Part shown: one piece after another, positions 16,478 through 25,664 of the stretch
Layout of the letters: the number at the start of each line of letters is the position of its first letter
Numbering within the stretch: position 1 is the first letter of the stretch
Assembly: GCF_019703855.1 (NCBI RefSeq)
Contig: NZ_AP024086.1
Location: forward strand, 2,066,501 to 2,130,500
From: Desulfomarina profundi
GTDB lineage: Bacteria; Desulfobacterota; Desulfobulbia; Desulfobulbales; Desulfocapsaceae
DNA length: 64,000 nt
Reading direction: 5' to 3'
Translations under genes and position numbers: made by a program
Notes under the pieces: generated by a model
The model's input: only the letters and a program-made list of their open reading frames with translations
Database searches by the model: none
What the model was told of the DNA's origin: nothing

Positions 16478-18817
16478 GTGATAAAAACAGTTGTGAAAGG
16501 TCGCGATGAAAACGGCAGGCGTATCAGCTCAATGCAGTTTGAAAAGCTGGTGCGCGAAGCCGCAGAATTGCCCAGGGCCTCTGAACTCGTCCTTGAATCC
16601 TACGGGCAGCATAATATAGGTATCAGGCTGCAGAGAAAAGGGGGCATCCACCTGACTGTCAAGGGACCTTCAGGACAGCGACTGGGCTGTATGGGGATGC
16701 CGGGTACAACTATCCGCTGCGAAGGTGCAACATCTGATGATGTCGGTTATCTCAACATTGGCGCAGAAATAACGGTCCTCGGTGACGCTACCAATGGTGC
16801 CTGCAATGCCATGGCCAACGGTAAGGTATTTATTGCCGGTTCCATCGGTGCCCGTGGATTGACCATGACCAAATGGAATCCCGATTATGAAAGGCCAGAA
16901 CTCTGGGTTCTCGGTTCCACCGGTGACTCCTTTGCTGAATTCAACTGTGGCGGTATTGCCGTTGTCTGCGGTATTGATCCCAAAAACCCGGAAAATATCC
17001 TCGGCTATCGCCCCTGTGTGGGAATGGTTGGTGGATCCATCTATTTCAGAGGGAAAATAGACAATTCCTTTCCACCGCAAAATGCCAAACTGGTCGATCC
17101 CGACGATGAACAATGGCAATGGCTGATGGATAATATGGTCGGTTTTCTCGAAAACATAAACCGTACTGACCTCCTGAAAACCCTGTCTGTCAGGGAAGAG
17201 TGGCGGATGTTACTCACAGTTACCCCCCAGGAAAGGGCTTTAATGTGGTCCGGCCCCATGCCCATGGCGGAGTTCCGGAATAACTACTGGAACAAGGCAT
17301 TCGGAGGAGATCCGCTGAGAGATCTCGCTCCGGGACTGGAGCGTTCTCCCATTGACACCATTGTAACCGGTGATCTTCGTCGCAGAAAACCATACTGGGC
17401 CAACTGTGAGTCAGCCGCGCCCTGTACATATTATTGTCCAATTCATATTCCCACCGTGGACAGACTCAGGTTGATACGGGAGGGACGGATAGATGAAGCC
17501 TATGAAATGATCCTGCAGTATACACCGCTGCCGGCCTCGGTCTGTGGCGCTGTCTGCCCGAACCTCTGCATGGAAAACTGCAGCCGTCAAAACGTCGACA
17601 CTTCCATTGATGTCCAGGTCCTTGGACAATCTGTCAACACATCAAAAACTCCGGAAGCGCAGCCTCCCACCGGAACAAAAGTTGCCGTAATCGGTGGGGG
17701 TCCCGCAGGTATGAATGTTGCCTGGCAGCTGGCTCTTAACGGTATTGAAACCACTATTTTTGAACAGGACAACCAGATCGGAGGCAAACTGGCCCAGGTT
17801 ATCCCCTGGGAGCGCCTTCCCCAGGCCATCTGGGATCAGGAAATCAAAAGATTCCTTGAAACTCCCAATATATCAGTCAATCTCAACACATCCCTGACCC
17901 GGGAAAAGTTTGAAGAACTGCAGAAAAAATACGATTACGTTGTTGTCGCCGTGGGAACACACGAGCCTCGCAGAATCCAGTTTCCCGGCAACGAAAAAGT
18001 CATTCCGGCCCTCGATTTCCTGAAATCAGCTAAAAGCGAAAAGCCCATGACCGTGGGGAGAGAAGTTGTCGTCATAGGAGCCGGTAATGTGGGCTGCGAT
18101 GTTGCCTGTGAAGCATACCGACTTGGTGCAGAAAAAGTCACCCTGGTAGACATCCAGAAGCCCCTGGCCTTTGGTAAGGAAAAAGAGGCGGCAGAAGCGC
18201 TCGGCGCTCAATTCAGATGGCCCGTGAGCACAAAAGAGGTCACGGAAGAAGGTCTCGTCACCGACGAAGGAGAACTGATCCCAGCCCAGACTGTTATTAT
18301 CTCCATTGGAGACGTTCCTGCCCTTTCTTTTTTACCGAAAACTGTTGAAACAATAACAGTTGGAGGTGCGTCATGGATTACCACAGATAAATCCCATGTG
18401 ACCTCCGATGCCAGGATTCTTGCCGTGGGTGATGTGGAAAAACCAGGCCTTGCAACCAATGCCCTGGGCGCAGGTAAAACCGCTGCGGAATATATCATTG
18501 CCACCGAAAAAGGAGTTGAATACCATCCTTTTGACCGACAGCTTATACCGCAGCAGGCGTTGACCATCACCCATTATATACCTGAAGAAAGGGGTGAGAC
18601 AGAAAATGACCAGGCAGACCGCTGTCTTTCCTGTGGTTCCTGCCGGGACTGCCATCTCTGTGAAACAATCTGTCCAACCGGTGCTATTACCCGCAGGGAC
18701 CTGGGAACAGGACAGGAGAATGGCTATGAATATATCTCTGATGATACAAAGTGTATTGCCTGTGGCTTCTGTGCTGATACCTGCCCATGTGGCATCTGGG
18801 CCATGAATACATTCTGA
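16478..18817 (+). CDS. Glutamate synthase, GXGXG domain fused to NAD(P)H oxidoreductase and ferredoxin domains
   Basis: This 779-residue protein starts at GTG 16478 with AAGGAG about 6 bp upstream. Residues 1-245 match the GltB C-terminal GXGXG beta-helix (repeats such as GYLNIGAEITVLGDATNGACNAMANGKVFIAGSIGARGLTM). Residues 300-390 carry the Cys-rich entry domain of GltD-type proteins (ANCESAAPCTYYCPIHIPT, ASVCGAVCPNLCMENCSRQ). Two dinucleotide folds follow, GGGPAGMNVAWQLALNG for FAD and VVIGAGNVGCDVACEAYRLG for NAD(P)H. The end has two ferredoxin motifs (CLSCGSCRDCHLCETICP, CIACGFCADTCPCG). It joins in one chain what E. coli keeps in GltB and GltD, and supplies electrons to the FMN subunit. 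Confidence 0.9.
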   Translation: MIKTVVKGRDENGRRISSMQFEKLVREAAELPRASELVLESYGQHNIGIRLQRKGGIHLTVKGPSGQRLGCMGMPGTTIRCEGATSDDVGYLNIGAEITVLGDATNGACNAMANGKVFIAGSIGARGLTMTKWNPDYERPELWVLGSTGDSFAEFNCGGIAVVCGIDPKNPENILGYRPCVGMVGGSIYFRGKIDNSFPPQNAKLVDPDDEQWQWLMDNMVGFLENINRTDLLKTLSVREEWRMLLTVTPQERALMWSGPMPMAEFRNNYWNKAFGGDPLRDLAPGLERSPIDTIVTGDLRRRKPYWANCESAAPCTYYCPIHIPTVDRLRLIREGRIDEAYEMILQYTPLPASVCGAVCPNLCMENCSRQNVDTSIDVQVLGQSVNTSKTPEAQPPTGTKVAVIGGGPAGMNVAWQLALNGIETTIFEQDNQIGGKLAQVIPWERLPQAIWDQEIKRFLETPNISVNLNTSLTREKFEELQKKYDYVVVAVGTHEPRRIQFPGNEKVIPALDFLKSAKSEKPMTVGREVVVIGAGNVGCDVACEAYRLGAEKVTLVDIQKPLAFGKEKEAAEALGAQFRWPVSTKEVTEEGLVTDEGELIPAQTVIISIGDVPALSFLPKTVETITVGGASWITTDKSHVTSDARILAVGDVEKPGLATNALGAGKTAAEYIIATEKGVEYHPFDRQLIPQQALTITHYIPEERGETENDQADRCLSCGSCRDCHLCETICPTGAITRRDLGTGQENGYEYISDDTKCIACGFCADTCPCGIWAMNTF

Positions 18818-18819
18818 TG

Positions 18820-18865
18820 TAACTGGTCACAGGATTTGTAACTCTGTATTTTCATCCATATTAAA
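18820..18865 (+). repeat. 45-bp dispersed repeat, copy 1
   Basis: The segment TAACTG(G/A)TCACAG(G/A)(A/G)TTTGTAACTCTGT(A/G)TTTTCATCCA(T/C)ATT occurs here directly after the glutamate synthase stop codon and again in the same orientation at 54462-54507, with about five differences. It contains no coding capacity. Its nature (repetitive extragenic element or remnant of a larger one) is unknown. Confidence 0.55.
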
Positions 18866-18904
18866 CCTGTAAGTGATCAGGAACGCAGCATGAAAGGGCA
18901 CAAA

Positions 18905-19180
18905 TTATGATCGGCGTATCAGCCGAATACTCACATCATATCTGGCTGTGTCAATATCTGCAGGGAGCAGGCGTGCATCCGGAACCATTATTGTCAGAAC
19001 CCTGCCCCGCTTCGGGTCTTTTGCCTGTTTGGTTCTGCGCTCCATACCCGAGGGACCGGCAACACCTTTTCGGGGTGGACGAACATGGAGCAGTTGGGCT
19101 TCAATAGACTGGGTTGCGGCCGGCGGCAGTTTTTTTCCTTCCGCTTTCAGGGGAGGAATTGAGCCAATTATTATTTCCAT
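18905..19180 (-). CDS. Small basic protein of unknown function
   Basis: An open frame of 91 residues on the minus strand, between the glutamate synthase operon and the kinase-phosphatase fusion gene. I accept it because AAGGAG lies 7 bp upstream of the ATG at 19180 and no other gene explains this stretch. The product is Lys/Arg/Pro-rich (MEIIIGSIPPLKAEGKKLPP at the start, ERRTKQAKDPKRGRVLTIMVPDARLLPADIDTARYDVSIRLIRRS at the end), with no signal peptide, no Cys motif and no membrane helix. I do not recognise a family. It is oriented opposite to both neighbours. Confidence 0.55.
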   Translation of the reverse strand: MEIIIGSIPPLKAEGKKLPPAATQSIEAQLLHVRPPRKGVAGPSGMERRTKQAKDPKRGRVLTIMVPDARLLPADIDTARYDVSIRLIRRS

Positions 19181-19428
19181 TTTCCCGCTCCTTTCTCAGG
19201 ATTCTTCCTCATGTTGCCCAGATCCGTTTTATCACCTGTGCTCTTTTAAACAATAATCTATCTTCTCTATTAACATACCGCTTTTCTGTACTTTTTCAAT
19301 GTTTTCTCTCTTACATTCACAGTAATAGAGAGAGGGACGTTCTTTTTTCCTGGCAATGCATTCTCTTTTGCAGGTAAATTGCATGCATTACCCGGAACAA
19401 ATTTAAATCGCCATCATGAATCACTGCA

Positions 19429-21510
19429 ATGAAAGACCCACTGAAGAAAATTCTCACACCAATAAGTGAACTGCAGAACATCAGGGGAGTTGACCTGCCC
19501 ATTGGCCTTGAATTTCTTCAGCTGGTGGTAACGGGCCCGCCAGGTGCAGGTAAATCACACTATATTGACCAGATACGAGGATGGCCCAATGAGGGATTTC
19601 TTGATCTGACAAAAAAAGGCTGGTGGAAAGACCAGTCACTGCTGTACAGGCCACGGGAAGTCCACCTGGGCCTGCCTTTTAAAGGCTACAGCGAGTCACT
19701 GACCGTGTTTGACAAGGAATGGCTTGATGCCATTCCTTTGCCTGTCCTTGAGCCTGCCAGAATCAAAATACCCCCCAACAAGGAACTTCCCTTTCATACC
19801 AACTGGCGAAATCGCTACATCTTTGAGTTTCTCATTCCTGATGCAGCAACCATATTTCAACAACGGCTGTCAAGGCAGAACGAAGGGTATTTCCCGGTCG
19901 ACGAAAACCTGTCAATGGAAATGGTTGAACAGCAGGTCGCAGTCTACAGGGAAGTCGCTCTCTATCTTCATCGGGCGGGGCTCAATGTCTACATTCGCCA
20001 GGGACTTGATTATCCCCCCATGAGAATTGCGGAAAAAGGCATCTCCAATGTACCACGCTGGGCGTTTGACAGGAAACCGGACCGCCCCAGTCTGAAAAGT
20101 CTGGCAGGATGGAAATGGCTCTTCCTCAGGCGATATCCCATCAAATGGCTGACAATTACTCATGAGGAACAGAAAATAACGACCGCCAGTCGGATTGCCC
20201 ATGACGGTAAGACTTTTGAGCTTATTCTTGGAAGTACAGGACTGCGCTTTCATCCTGAAATCCCCCTGGGTGTCAAGAAAAAGATGATCAGGAAAAACTG
20301 GATCATCAACACTGAGCAGGCCTGTTCCACGAAGCAGATAAGCGGCTTTGCGCGAATACGTGTAGGAGAAACAGTTATTATTGGACGAGACAACCGGGAA
20401 TACGACGACCTCTTTCATTTTAAAAAGAACGTAGCCAAACGCCACGTGAGTGTCACAAACAGAAAAGGTGATCTGGTCATCACACCGCTTGATATGGACT
20501 CCGAAGTCCGCATAGTCCGTTTTGACAACCTCGATTACCGGGAACGGATGGCATCAAACCGCTACCACTCACTGCTGAAAATAAAAGAGTTATTCCGTGG
20601 TCCCGTGGGTATTCTTGCTGACGACAAGGCCTTGGAACTCATTCGAAAAGTCAACAAACTGCTTGTAGAAGAACCTCTACGCCCCCGCAACAAAGAAAAG
20701 AAGGTCGGCGGACTTGTCGAACTCACCGGCAAAACAACACCCGTTATTGTCGGCGATCTCCATGGACAAGTGGATAATATACTGAAAATACTCTCAGAAA
20801 ACTGCCTGTTTGACTGTCTCAGGCTGAAAACAGCAACACTGGTCATCCTGGGAGATGCCATTCATTCTGAAAATGCTAACGAAATGGATGATTTCGACAG
20901 TTCCATACTGATGATGGATCTGCTTTTTCTTTTAAAACTGCGTTTTCCTGAAAATTTTTATTACCTGCGTGGAAACCACGACAGTTTCTCCCCGACCATC
21001 AGTAAAAACGGTATTCCCCAGGGCACTCTTATGAAAAAACGTCTCCTTGAACTGAGGGGAGAAGAGTATATTATAGAAATGGAAAAGTTCTATTCCCTGC
21101 TTCCCCTGGTCATCAGCTCAAAAAAATTCGTGGCCTGTCATGCGGGTCCTCCGAGGACAAAGGTAACCAGGAAAATGCTGATCAATATAGCTGATCATCC
21201 TGAACTTGCCCAGGACCTGATAACAAACAGGCTCCAGCGCCCTCATTTTCCTGGAGGTTACAACAAGGGAGACGTAAAAAAATTCCGCAAAGGTCTTCAT
21301 CTTCCGAAAAAAACTGCATTTATCGTTGGCCATACTCCCCTTGATCCTTTTGGAAGCATATGGAGGGATGTGGGGGCAATAAAGAACCATCACATCATCT
21401 ATTCTGCCCACACTGAGGGCCCAAGCCTTTTTGTCGGCCTGGACAACAAAGTTGTGCCTATTACTTTCCCGGCTGAACCCTTGACAAAACTGATAAACAA
21501 ACTGAAATAG
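19429..21510 (+). CDS. Fusion protein: P-loop kinase, FHA-like domain and PPP-type metallophosphatase
   Basis: A 693-residue cytoplasmic protein with three recognisable parts. Residues 36-43 (GPPGAGKS) are a Walker A motif within a compact kinase-like domain. Residues 305-365 resemble an FHA phosphopeptide-binding domain (IIGRD at 317-321, VAKRHV at 335-340), with Ala in place of the usual Ser before KRH. Residues 438-690 have calcineurin-like phosphatase motifs in order: GDLHGQ (442), GDAIHS (475), GNHD (515), HAGPP (571) and GHTP (634), the metal and phosphate ligands of the PPP family. The combination recalls bacterial Pnkp (kinase plus PPP phosphatase) but lacks the ligase, and the FHA segment is inference. 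Its substrate is unknown. DUF47 and pit genes follow after a 311-bp gap. Confidence 0.72.
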   Translation: MKDPLKKILTPISELQNIRGVDLPIGLEFLQLVVTGPPGAGKSHYIDQIRGWPNEGFLDLTKKGWWKDQSLLYRPREVHLGLPFKGYSESLTVFDKEWLDAIPLPVLEPARIKIPPNKELPFHTNWRNRYIFEFLIPDAATIFQQRLSRQNEGYFPVDENLSMEMVEQQVAVYREVALYLHRAGLNVYIRQGLDYPPMRIAEKGISNVPRWAFDRKPDRPSLKSLAGWKWLFLRRYPIKWLTITHEEQKITTASRIAHDGKTFELILGSTGLRFHPEIPLGVKKKMIRKNWIINTEQACSTKQISGFARIRVGETVIIGRDNREYDDLFHFKKNVAKRHVSVTNRKGDLVITPLDMDSEVRIVRFDNLDYRERMASNRYHSLLKIKELFRGPVGILADDKALELIRKVNKLLVEEPLRPRNKEKKVGGLVELTGKTTPVIVGDLHGQVDNILKILSENCLFDCLRLKTATLVILGDAIHSENANEMDDFDSSILMMDLLFLLKLRFPENFYYLRGNHDSFSPTISKNGIPQGTLMKKRLLELRGEEYIIEMEKFYSLLPLVISSKKFVACHAGPPRTKVTRKMLINIADHPELAQDLITNRLQRPHFPGGYNKGDVKKFRKGLHLPKKTAFIVGHTPLDPFGSIWRDVGAIKNHHIIYSAHTEGPSLFVGLDNKVVPITFPAEPLTKLINKLK

Positions 21511-21634
21511 TTCTCTGATATGAAAATCTGAGACAAGAGTTAATTATTGACATTCTGTCAAAAGTTGTTAATCACAGCGTGCAAAGACAGAACAGTTCCC
21601 ATGAAGGTCTGTACTGCTGATCATAAATTACCTT

Positions 21635-21776
21635 GTGTCTGTCCAGAAATGAGATTTTTGTTCGAGTTCAGGAAGCATAGGAAAATAAAAAGCGCAGCAT
21701 ATTAGGCATATGTGAGCATTTTTATTTTTCGTAACGACTCAGAAATCGGGCAAAAAGGCCATTTATGGACAGGCAC
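21635..21776. repeat. 142-bp element with inverted ends, copy 2 of the CCTGTCC family
   Basis: The left end reads GTGTCTGTCCAGAAATGAG and the reverse complement of the right end reads GTGCCTGTCCATAAATGGC, giving about 18-bp imperfect terminal inverted repeats. It matches the layout of 10937-11073. It fills the gap between the kinase-phosphatase fusion gene and the DUF47 gene and ends 46 bp before the latter's start codon. No open frame inside. Confidence 0.68.
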
Positions 21777-21822
21777 TACCTTAAAATCCCGGCTTTAAAA
21801 AGTTTCATCAGGAGGTTGCAGA

Positions 21823-22509
21823 ATGGCTTTTTTACCCAACAGTCCACTTTCCGGACTCTTGCGCGGATCACCTTTTAAACCGATACAGGAACATATGCAG
21901 GTTGTTTTTTCCTGTGTCTGCCTTGTCCCGCCACTTTTTGACGCACTGTACAAGAAAGATTCGAAACAACTCTCTGAGGTGGCGGAGCAGATAAAATCCC
22001 TGGAAACCGATGCCGACAAACTCAAATCCACTTTCCGGCTCAACATGCCGAAATCCCTCTTTCTACCTGTGGACAGAAAAGATCTTCTCAGTCTTATCGG
22101 CGATCAGGATCATATTGCCGACACTGCAGAAGAAATCTGTAAAATTCTTACCTATCGTCAGATGGAAGTCCCGGAAGCGATAAAGGAGCTGCTTGATGAA
22201 CTACTCGAAGGGACCATGGAAATCGCTTCCGAAGCCAAGGCCATGATCGAGCAACTGGACGAACTGCTCGAACTTGGTTTTGGTGGACGTGAATTCGACA
22301 AAGTCTCGCAGATGATATCGGGGGTGCGCCGCAGCGAACATAATATCGATGCCATTCTCCACCGTACGAGAACGGCACTGTTTGCAATCGAAAATGACCT
22401 CACGCCAGTCTCTGTCATCTTCTGGTACAAGTTGATTGACCTTCTCGGAAATATTTCCGATCAATGTGAAAACCTGGCTGACCGCCTGCTGCTTTTTCTG
22501 TCAAAATAA
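21823..22509 (+). CDS. DUF47 / PhoU-like protein partnered with the phosphate transporter
   Basis: A 228-residue all-helical protein of the TIGR00153/DUF47 family, distantly PhoU-like. Features are PLSGLLRGSPFKPIQEHMQVVFSCV at the start, then long amphipathic helices with SLETDADKLKSTFRLNMPKSLFLPVDRKDLLSLIGDQDHIADTAEEI, which is the diagnostic block. Such proteins are usually encoded immediately before Pit transporters and are thought to regulate phosphate uptake. That arrangement is seen here, with the pit start 22 bp downstream. AGGAGG lies 7 bp before the ATG. Confidence 0.9.
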   Translation: MAFLPNSPLSGLLRGSPFKPIQEHMQVVFSCVCLVPPLFDALYKKDSKQLSEVAEQIKSLETDADKLKSTFRLNMPKSLFLPVDRKDLLSLIGDQDHIADTAEEICKILTYRQMEVPEAIKELLDELLEGTMEIASEAKAMIEQLDELLELGFGGREFDKVSQMISGVRRSEHNIDAILHRTRTALFAIENDLTPVSVIFWYKLIDLLGNISDQCENLADRLLLFLSK

Positions 22510-22531
22510 TTTTACCATAAGGAACAATCAG

Positions 22532-23797
22532 ATGGAAATTATTGCTGCATACGGCACTACCATGATCATTCTGGCCGTTATTTTCGGACTCTACATGACA
22601 TGGGGAATAGGTGCGAATGATCTGGCAAACGCCATGGGAACTTCCGTCGGAGCCGGAGCTGTCTCTGTAAAACAGGCCATCATCATCGCCATTATTTTTG
22701 AATTTTTAGGGGCAATCCTTGCTGGAGGACATGTCACTAAAACCATCAGAAAAGGTATCATTGATCCCAGTGGAATTATCAATAACCCCGAAATTCTCGT
22801 TTACGGCATGCTGGCATCCCTGCTTGCCGCCGCGGTCTGGTTGATGGTTGCTTCCGCCAAGGGGTGGCCTGTCTCCACTACCCACTCTATCATAGGAGCT
22901 CTCATCGGTTTTGCCATCGTCGGTATAGGGCCTGATTCCGTGAAATGGACCAAGGTGGCCAGTGTTGTGCTCAGCTGGATTGTCTCTCCGATCATGGGAG
23001 GAACAATAGCTTTTCTCCTGGTCATGAGCACCAGAAAACTGATTTTCAATACTGACAATCCCCTGAAAAACGCCAAAAAATATGCCCCCGTCTATATCTT
23101 CCTCGTGGGTTTTATTATCTCTCTTGTCACCATGTTCAAAGGTCTGAAACATCTTCATATCAGCATGAGCACCGGACAAAGTTTTGGCTTTGCTGTCTTG
23201 TTCGGAGCCCTCACCGCCTCGGTTGGCTGGTATTTTATCAGAAATGTCAAGGAAGATATCAGTGCCAACCGTGAATTCAGTTATGCAAGTGTGGAAAAAG
23301 TTTTTACTCCCATGATGCTGTTCACTGCCTGTTCCATGGCCTTTGCCCATGGATCAAATGATGTGGCAAACGGTATTGGGCCTCTGGCGGCAGTTTACAG
23401 TATCGTCAGCTCCGGTGGGGAGGTCATGCAGAAATCCGACCTGCCATTCTGGATACTTCTCCTTGGTGGCGCCGGAATTGTCATTGGCCTTATTACCCTC
23501 GGTTACAGAGTTATGCTCACCGTCGGCAAAAAAATCACTGAACTCACTCCTTCCCGTGGTTTCTGCGCAGAACTTGCCGCAGCAACCACGGTTGTCATAG
23601 CATCAAGGACAGGACTTCCTGTATCCACAACCCATATCCTTGTCGGCTCCGTTCTGGGTGTAGGACTGGCCAGGGGCGTGGGAGCACTGGATCTTCGTGT
23701 GGTTCTGAATATCGTCATTTCCTGGGTCGTAACCCTGCCGGCAGGTGCAATTATGGCGATGCTCTTCTTTTTTACCCTCAAGGGTATATTCAGCTGA
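22532..23797 (+). CDS. pit: Low-affinity inorganic phosphate transporter, PiT/PHO4 family
   Basis: A 421-residue multi-helix inner-membrane symporter for phosphate (as metal-phosphate or with cations). The two family signature repeats are visible, TWGIGANDLANAMGTSVGAGAVSVKQA near residue 24 and AHGSNDVANGIGPLAAVY near residue 270. Each is paired with a GxPVSTTH motif (AKGWPVSTTHSIIGALIGFA, RTGLPVSTTHILVGSVLGVG). I chose the ATG at 22532 (AAGGAAC upstream) over the longer frame starting inside the DUF47 gene. It ends at a clear terminator shared with the convergent gene downstream. Confidence 0.94.
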   Translation: MEIIAAYGTTMIILAVIFGLYMTWGIGANDLANAMGTSVGAGAVSVKQAIIIAIIFEFLGAILAGGHVTKTIRKGIIDPSGIINNPEILVYGMLASLLAAAVWLMVASAKGWPVSTTHSIIGALIGFAIVGIGPDSVKWTKVASVVLSWIVSPIMGGTIAFLLVMSTRKLIFNTDNPLKNAKKYAPVYIFLVGFIISLVTMFKGLKHLHISMSTGQSFGFAVLFGALTASVGWYFIRNVKEDISANREFSYASVEKVFTPMMLFTACSMAFAHGSNDVANGIGPLAAVYSIVSSGGEVMQKSDLPFWILLLGGAGIVIGLITLGYRVMLTVGKKITELTPSRGFCAELAAATTVVIASRTGLPVSTTHILVGSVLGVGLARGVGALDLRVVLNIVISWVVTLPAGAIMAMLFFFTLKGIFS

Positions 23798-23840
23798 AAA
23801 AGAACCCCGGAAGCCAAAACGGAGCTTACGGGGTTCTTTT
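23797..23840. terminator. Bidirectional intrinsic terminator between pit and the PKD-protein gene
   Basis: AAAAAGAACCCCG and CGGGGTTCTTTT form a stem of about 12 bp around a 19-nt loop; the flanking A- and T-runs make it function-like on both strands. It lies just after the pit stop (plus) and 36 bp beyond the stop of the convergent gene (minus). Confidence 0.8.
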
Positions 23841-23875
23841 GATAATTCTTCTGTTTTAGCTGACATTAATAAAAG

Positions 23876-24610
23876 TTACTCCTCAGCAAGGGTGAAACTC
23901 CGCGACCGACTCTCTCCCGTCAACTCCCCTGTTTCGTTAAATCCCCGCACTCGAAAACTGTATCTTTTACCTGGAGAAAACTTCATGGAAAGAACTTTTT
24001 GGGACAGGTAATAACTCCCCTTTTTTGTATAAGCCGTAAAAAACGGCTCCTTCATTTCCTTTTGATAAAATTCAATATGATATATTGAAACAGCAGAGGT
24101 TCCCGACCACTCAATCTTTTGACCACTCATGTGAATTTCAGTTTTATTTTCAGGCAATTCTATCAGCAACCCAACAACGGTCTCCGCTTTTTTAGCCTCC
24201 ACATGGTAGATAGCTTCAGGAAAATCAATTTTCTGAAACGCCGATTCAGGTTCTGTTATAATGAACTGCAACTTATGTGCCCCTTCCGAATAGGTAGGCA
24301 GCCGTGGTGCACTCGGTGTTTTCAGGGTCAACACCTTTCCGTAATACAGATTCTTCTGGACGCGTTGGATAATTCTCCTGTCCACTTTCCAGTACCCTTT
24401 GAATATACCTGACCCGTTATAATGGATCTCTACTACTCCCCTGAGGTTCCGGGAATTTCTCGTCACCAGAATAAGCGGCCGATTATTTTCTTCAAAAAAG
24501 ACCCTCATCCTGGTAATTCTCAACCTGCCGGCTGCGACAGAACGCAGGTTAACCTTTGTGGCGCCGCTTCCGGATCGAAAATTCTGTGCCGTGAAATTCC
24601 TTCTGTACAC
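23876..24610 (-). CDS. C-terminal part of the secreted PKD/putative-Ig protein (after a frameshift)
   Basis: This 244-residue frame continues the gene at 24697-25494. It stays open back to about 24756, where one extra base in the CCCCC run at 24757-24761 (GGGGG on the coding strand) would join the two. The joined text reads STRGEFLAGGRVLGYNNTPLNISLNKSQPSVSETVAIPPSVLSF and runs without a stop into this part. The product is beta-rich, and its last 90 residues look like a fibronectin-type domain (YHIEFYQKEMKEPFFTAYTKKGSYYL...GKRYSFRVRGFNETGELTGESRSRSFTL). It has no signal of its own, consistent with being only the distal part. Function unknown. Confidence 0.7.
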   Translation of the reverse strand: MYRRNFTAQNFRSGSGATKVNLRSVAAGRLRITRMRVFFEENNRPLILVTRNSRNLRGVVEIHYNGSGIFKGYWKVDRRIIQRVQKNLYYGKVLTLKTPSAPRLPTYSEGAHKLQFIITEPESAFQKIDFPEAIYHVEAKKAETVVGLLIELPENKTEIHMSGQKIEWSGTSAVSIYHIEFYQKEMKEPFFTAYTKKGSYYLSQKVLSMKFSPGKRYSFRVRGFNETGELTGESRSRSFTLAEE

Positions 24611-24696
24611 TATTTTTGATGACCCTGCATTTTTCCCGAAACTGAGAACAGAAGGTGGAATAGCAACCGTTTCTGAAACAGACGGTTGGGATTTAT

Positions 24697-25494
24697 TCAG
24701 AGAAATATTGAGAGGCGTGTTGTTATAGCCGAGAACACGACCTCCGGCCAGAAACTCCCCCGGGTCGACCGAATGGTTTCATTCACAGCCACCGCCGGAG
24801 AAACAACCGTAAATGTAACTTTCTGCCTCGTCCCGGCTCCCCTGCCCACATCTATCTCCGCAGGAGAAACTCTTACCACAAGCTGACCAGGATCAATAAA
24901 AATAGTGAGGGTCTGTATTGTTTTTTTTCCGGATCGGGTTACAACCTGAACAGTGGACACAAACTTGCCCTTCCGGGTAGGTATTCCCACAATACGCCCA
25001 TATTTTTCCAATACCAATCCCGGTGGCAGCTGACCACGGATCTTTCTGTACCGACTTAATTTTGCGGAAGATGTTGCTGCAAGATCGTATTCATATTCTT
25101 TACCGACCGTGCCGCGGGGAGGCTCACCTATAGAGTCAACCACCGTTATAGTTTTCGTTTCAACAATGGGGGGAGGTGGAGTTGCGGCAGCAATAAAAGT
25201 TGTTGTGCCGGTAACTGTATAGGTTCCGATTTTTCTATATGAATGTACTGCCGTAAAAGTATAAGTGCCAGGCACAGTATAAGTGGAAGAGGTTGCAACC
25301 GCACTGCCGTCACCAAAACTCAGGCTTAGAATCATTGTCACGCCATTCGGTACTGCCAATGTACCGGTAACCGATGCTGTTACTGTTTCTCCGGCTGCGG
25401 TGGTAGTCGGATTTACATCAAGGGCTGCGTTAGCTGCTTCTGCAGAAAACAAGACCAGGATAAACAGCATCAGGTTCATTATTATTCTTTGCAT
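24697..25494 (-). CDS. Secreted protein with PKD-like and putative-Ig domains, N-terminal part (frameshifted)
   Basis: From the ATG at 25494 (AGGAGG 6 bp upstream) the protein begins with a signal peptide, MQRIIMNLMLFILVLFSAEAANA. A PKD-like domain follows (GDGSAVATSSTYTVPGTYTFTAVHSYRKIGTYTVTGT). Next comes a putative-Ig segment of the He_PIG type (YEYDLAATSSAKLSRYRKIRGQLPPGLVLEKYGRIVGIPTRKGKFVSTVQV). The frame is lost after NETIRSTRG. With 23876-24610 the repaired protein would be about 540 residues. These domains are typical of extracellular binding or structural proteins; no enzymatic motif is seen. It ends at the shared terminator after pit and begins the accessory block of exported proteins. 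Confidence 0.75.
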   Translation of the reverse strand: MQRIIMNLMLFILVLFSAEAANAALDVNPTTTAAGETVTASVTGTLAVPNGVTMILSLSFGDGSAVATSSTYTVPGTYTFTAVHSYRKIGTYTVTGTTTFIAAATPPPPIVETKTITVVDSIGEPPRGTVGKEYEYDLAATSSAKLSRYRKIRGQLPPGLVLEKYGRIVGIPTRKGKFVSTVQVVTRSGKKTIQTLTIFIDPGQLVVRVSPAEIDVGRGAGTRQKVTFTVVSPAVAVNETIRSTRGSFWPEVVFSAITTRLSIFL

Positions 25495-25664
25495 TCTGTC
25501 CTCCTGACCTGTACCAGACAACTCAGATACAGGCTATTGGGAAAAAACAGTGATTGTATAACCGACATCTTTTCCTGATTATTCTTAAAGCACAACAACT
25601 GAAACAACGATATTTTTAGAACTGTCCTATCATGTATTTTAATTACTCCTGTCCTCTCTGCCAG

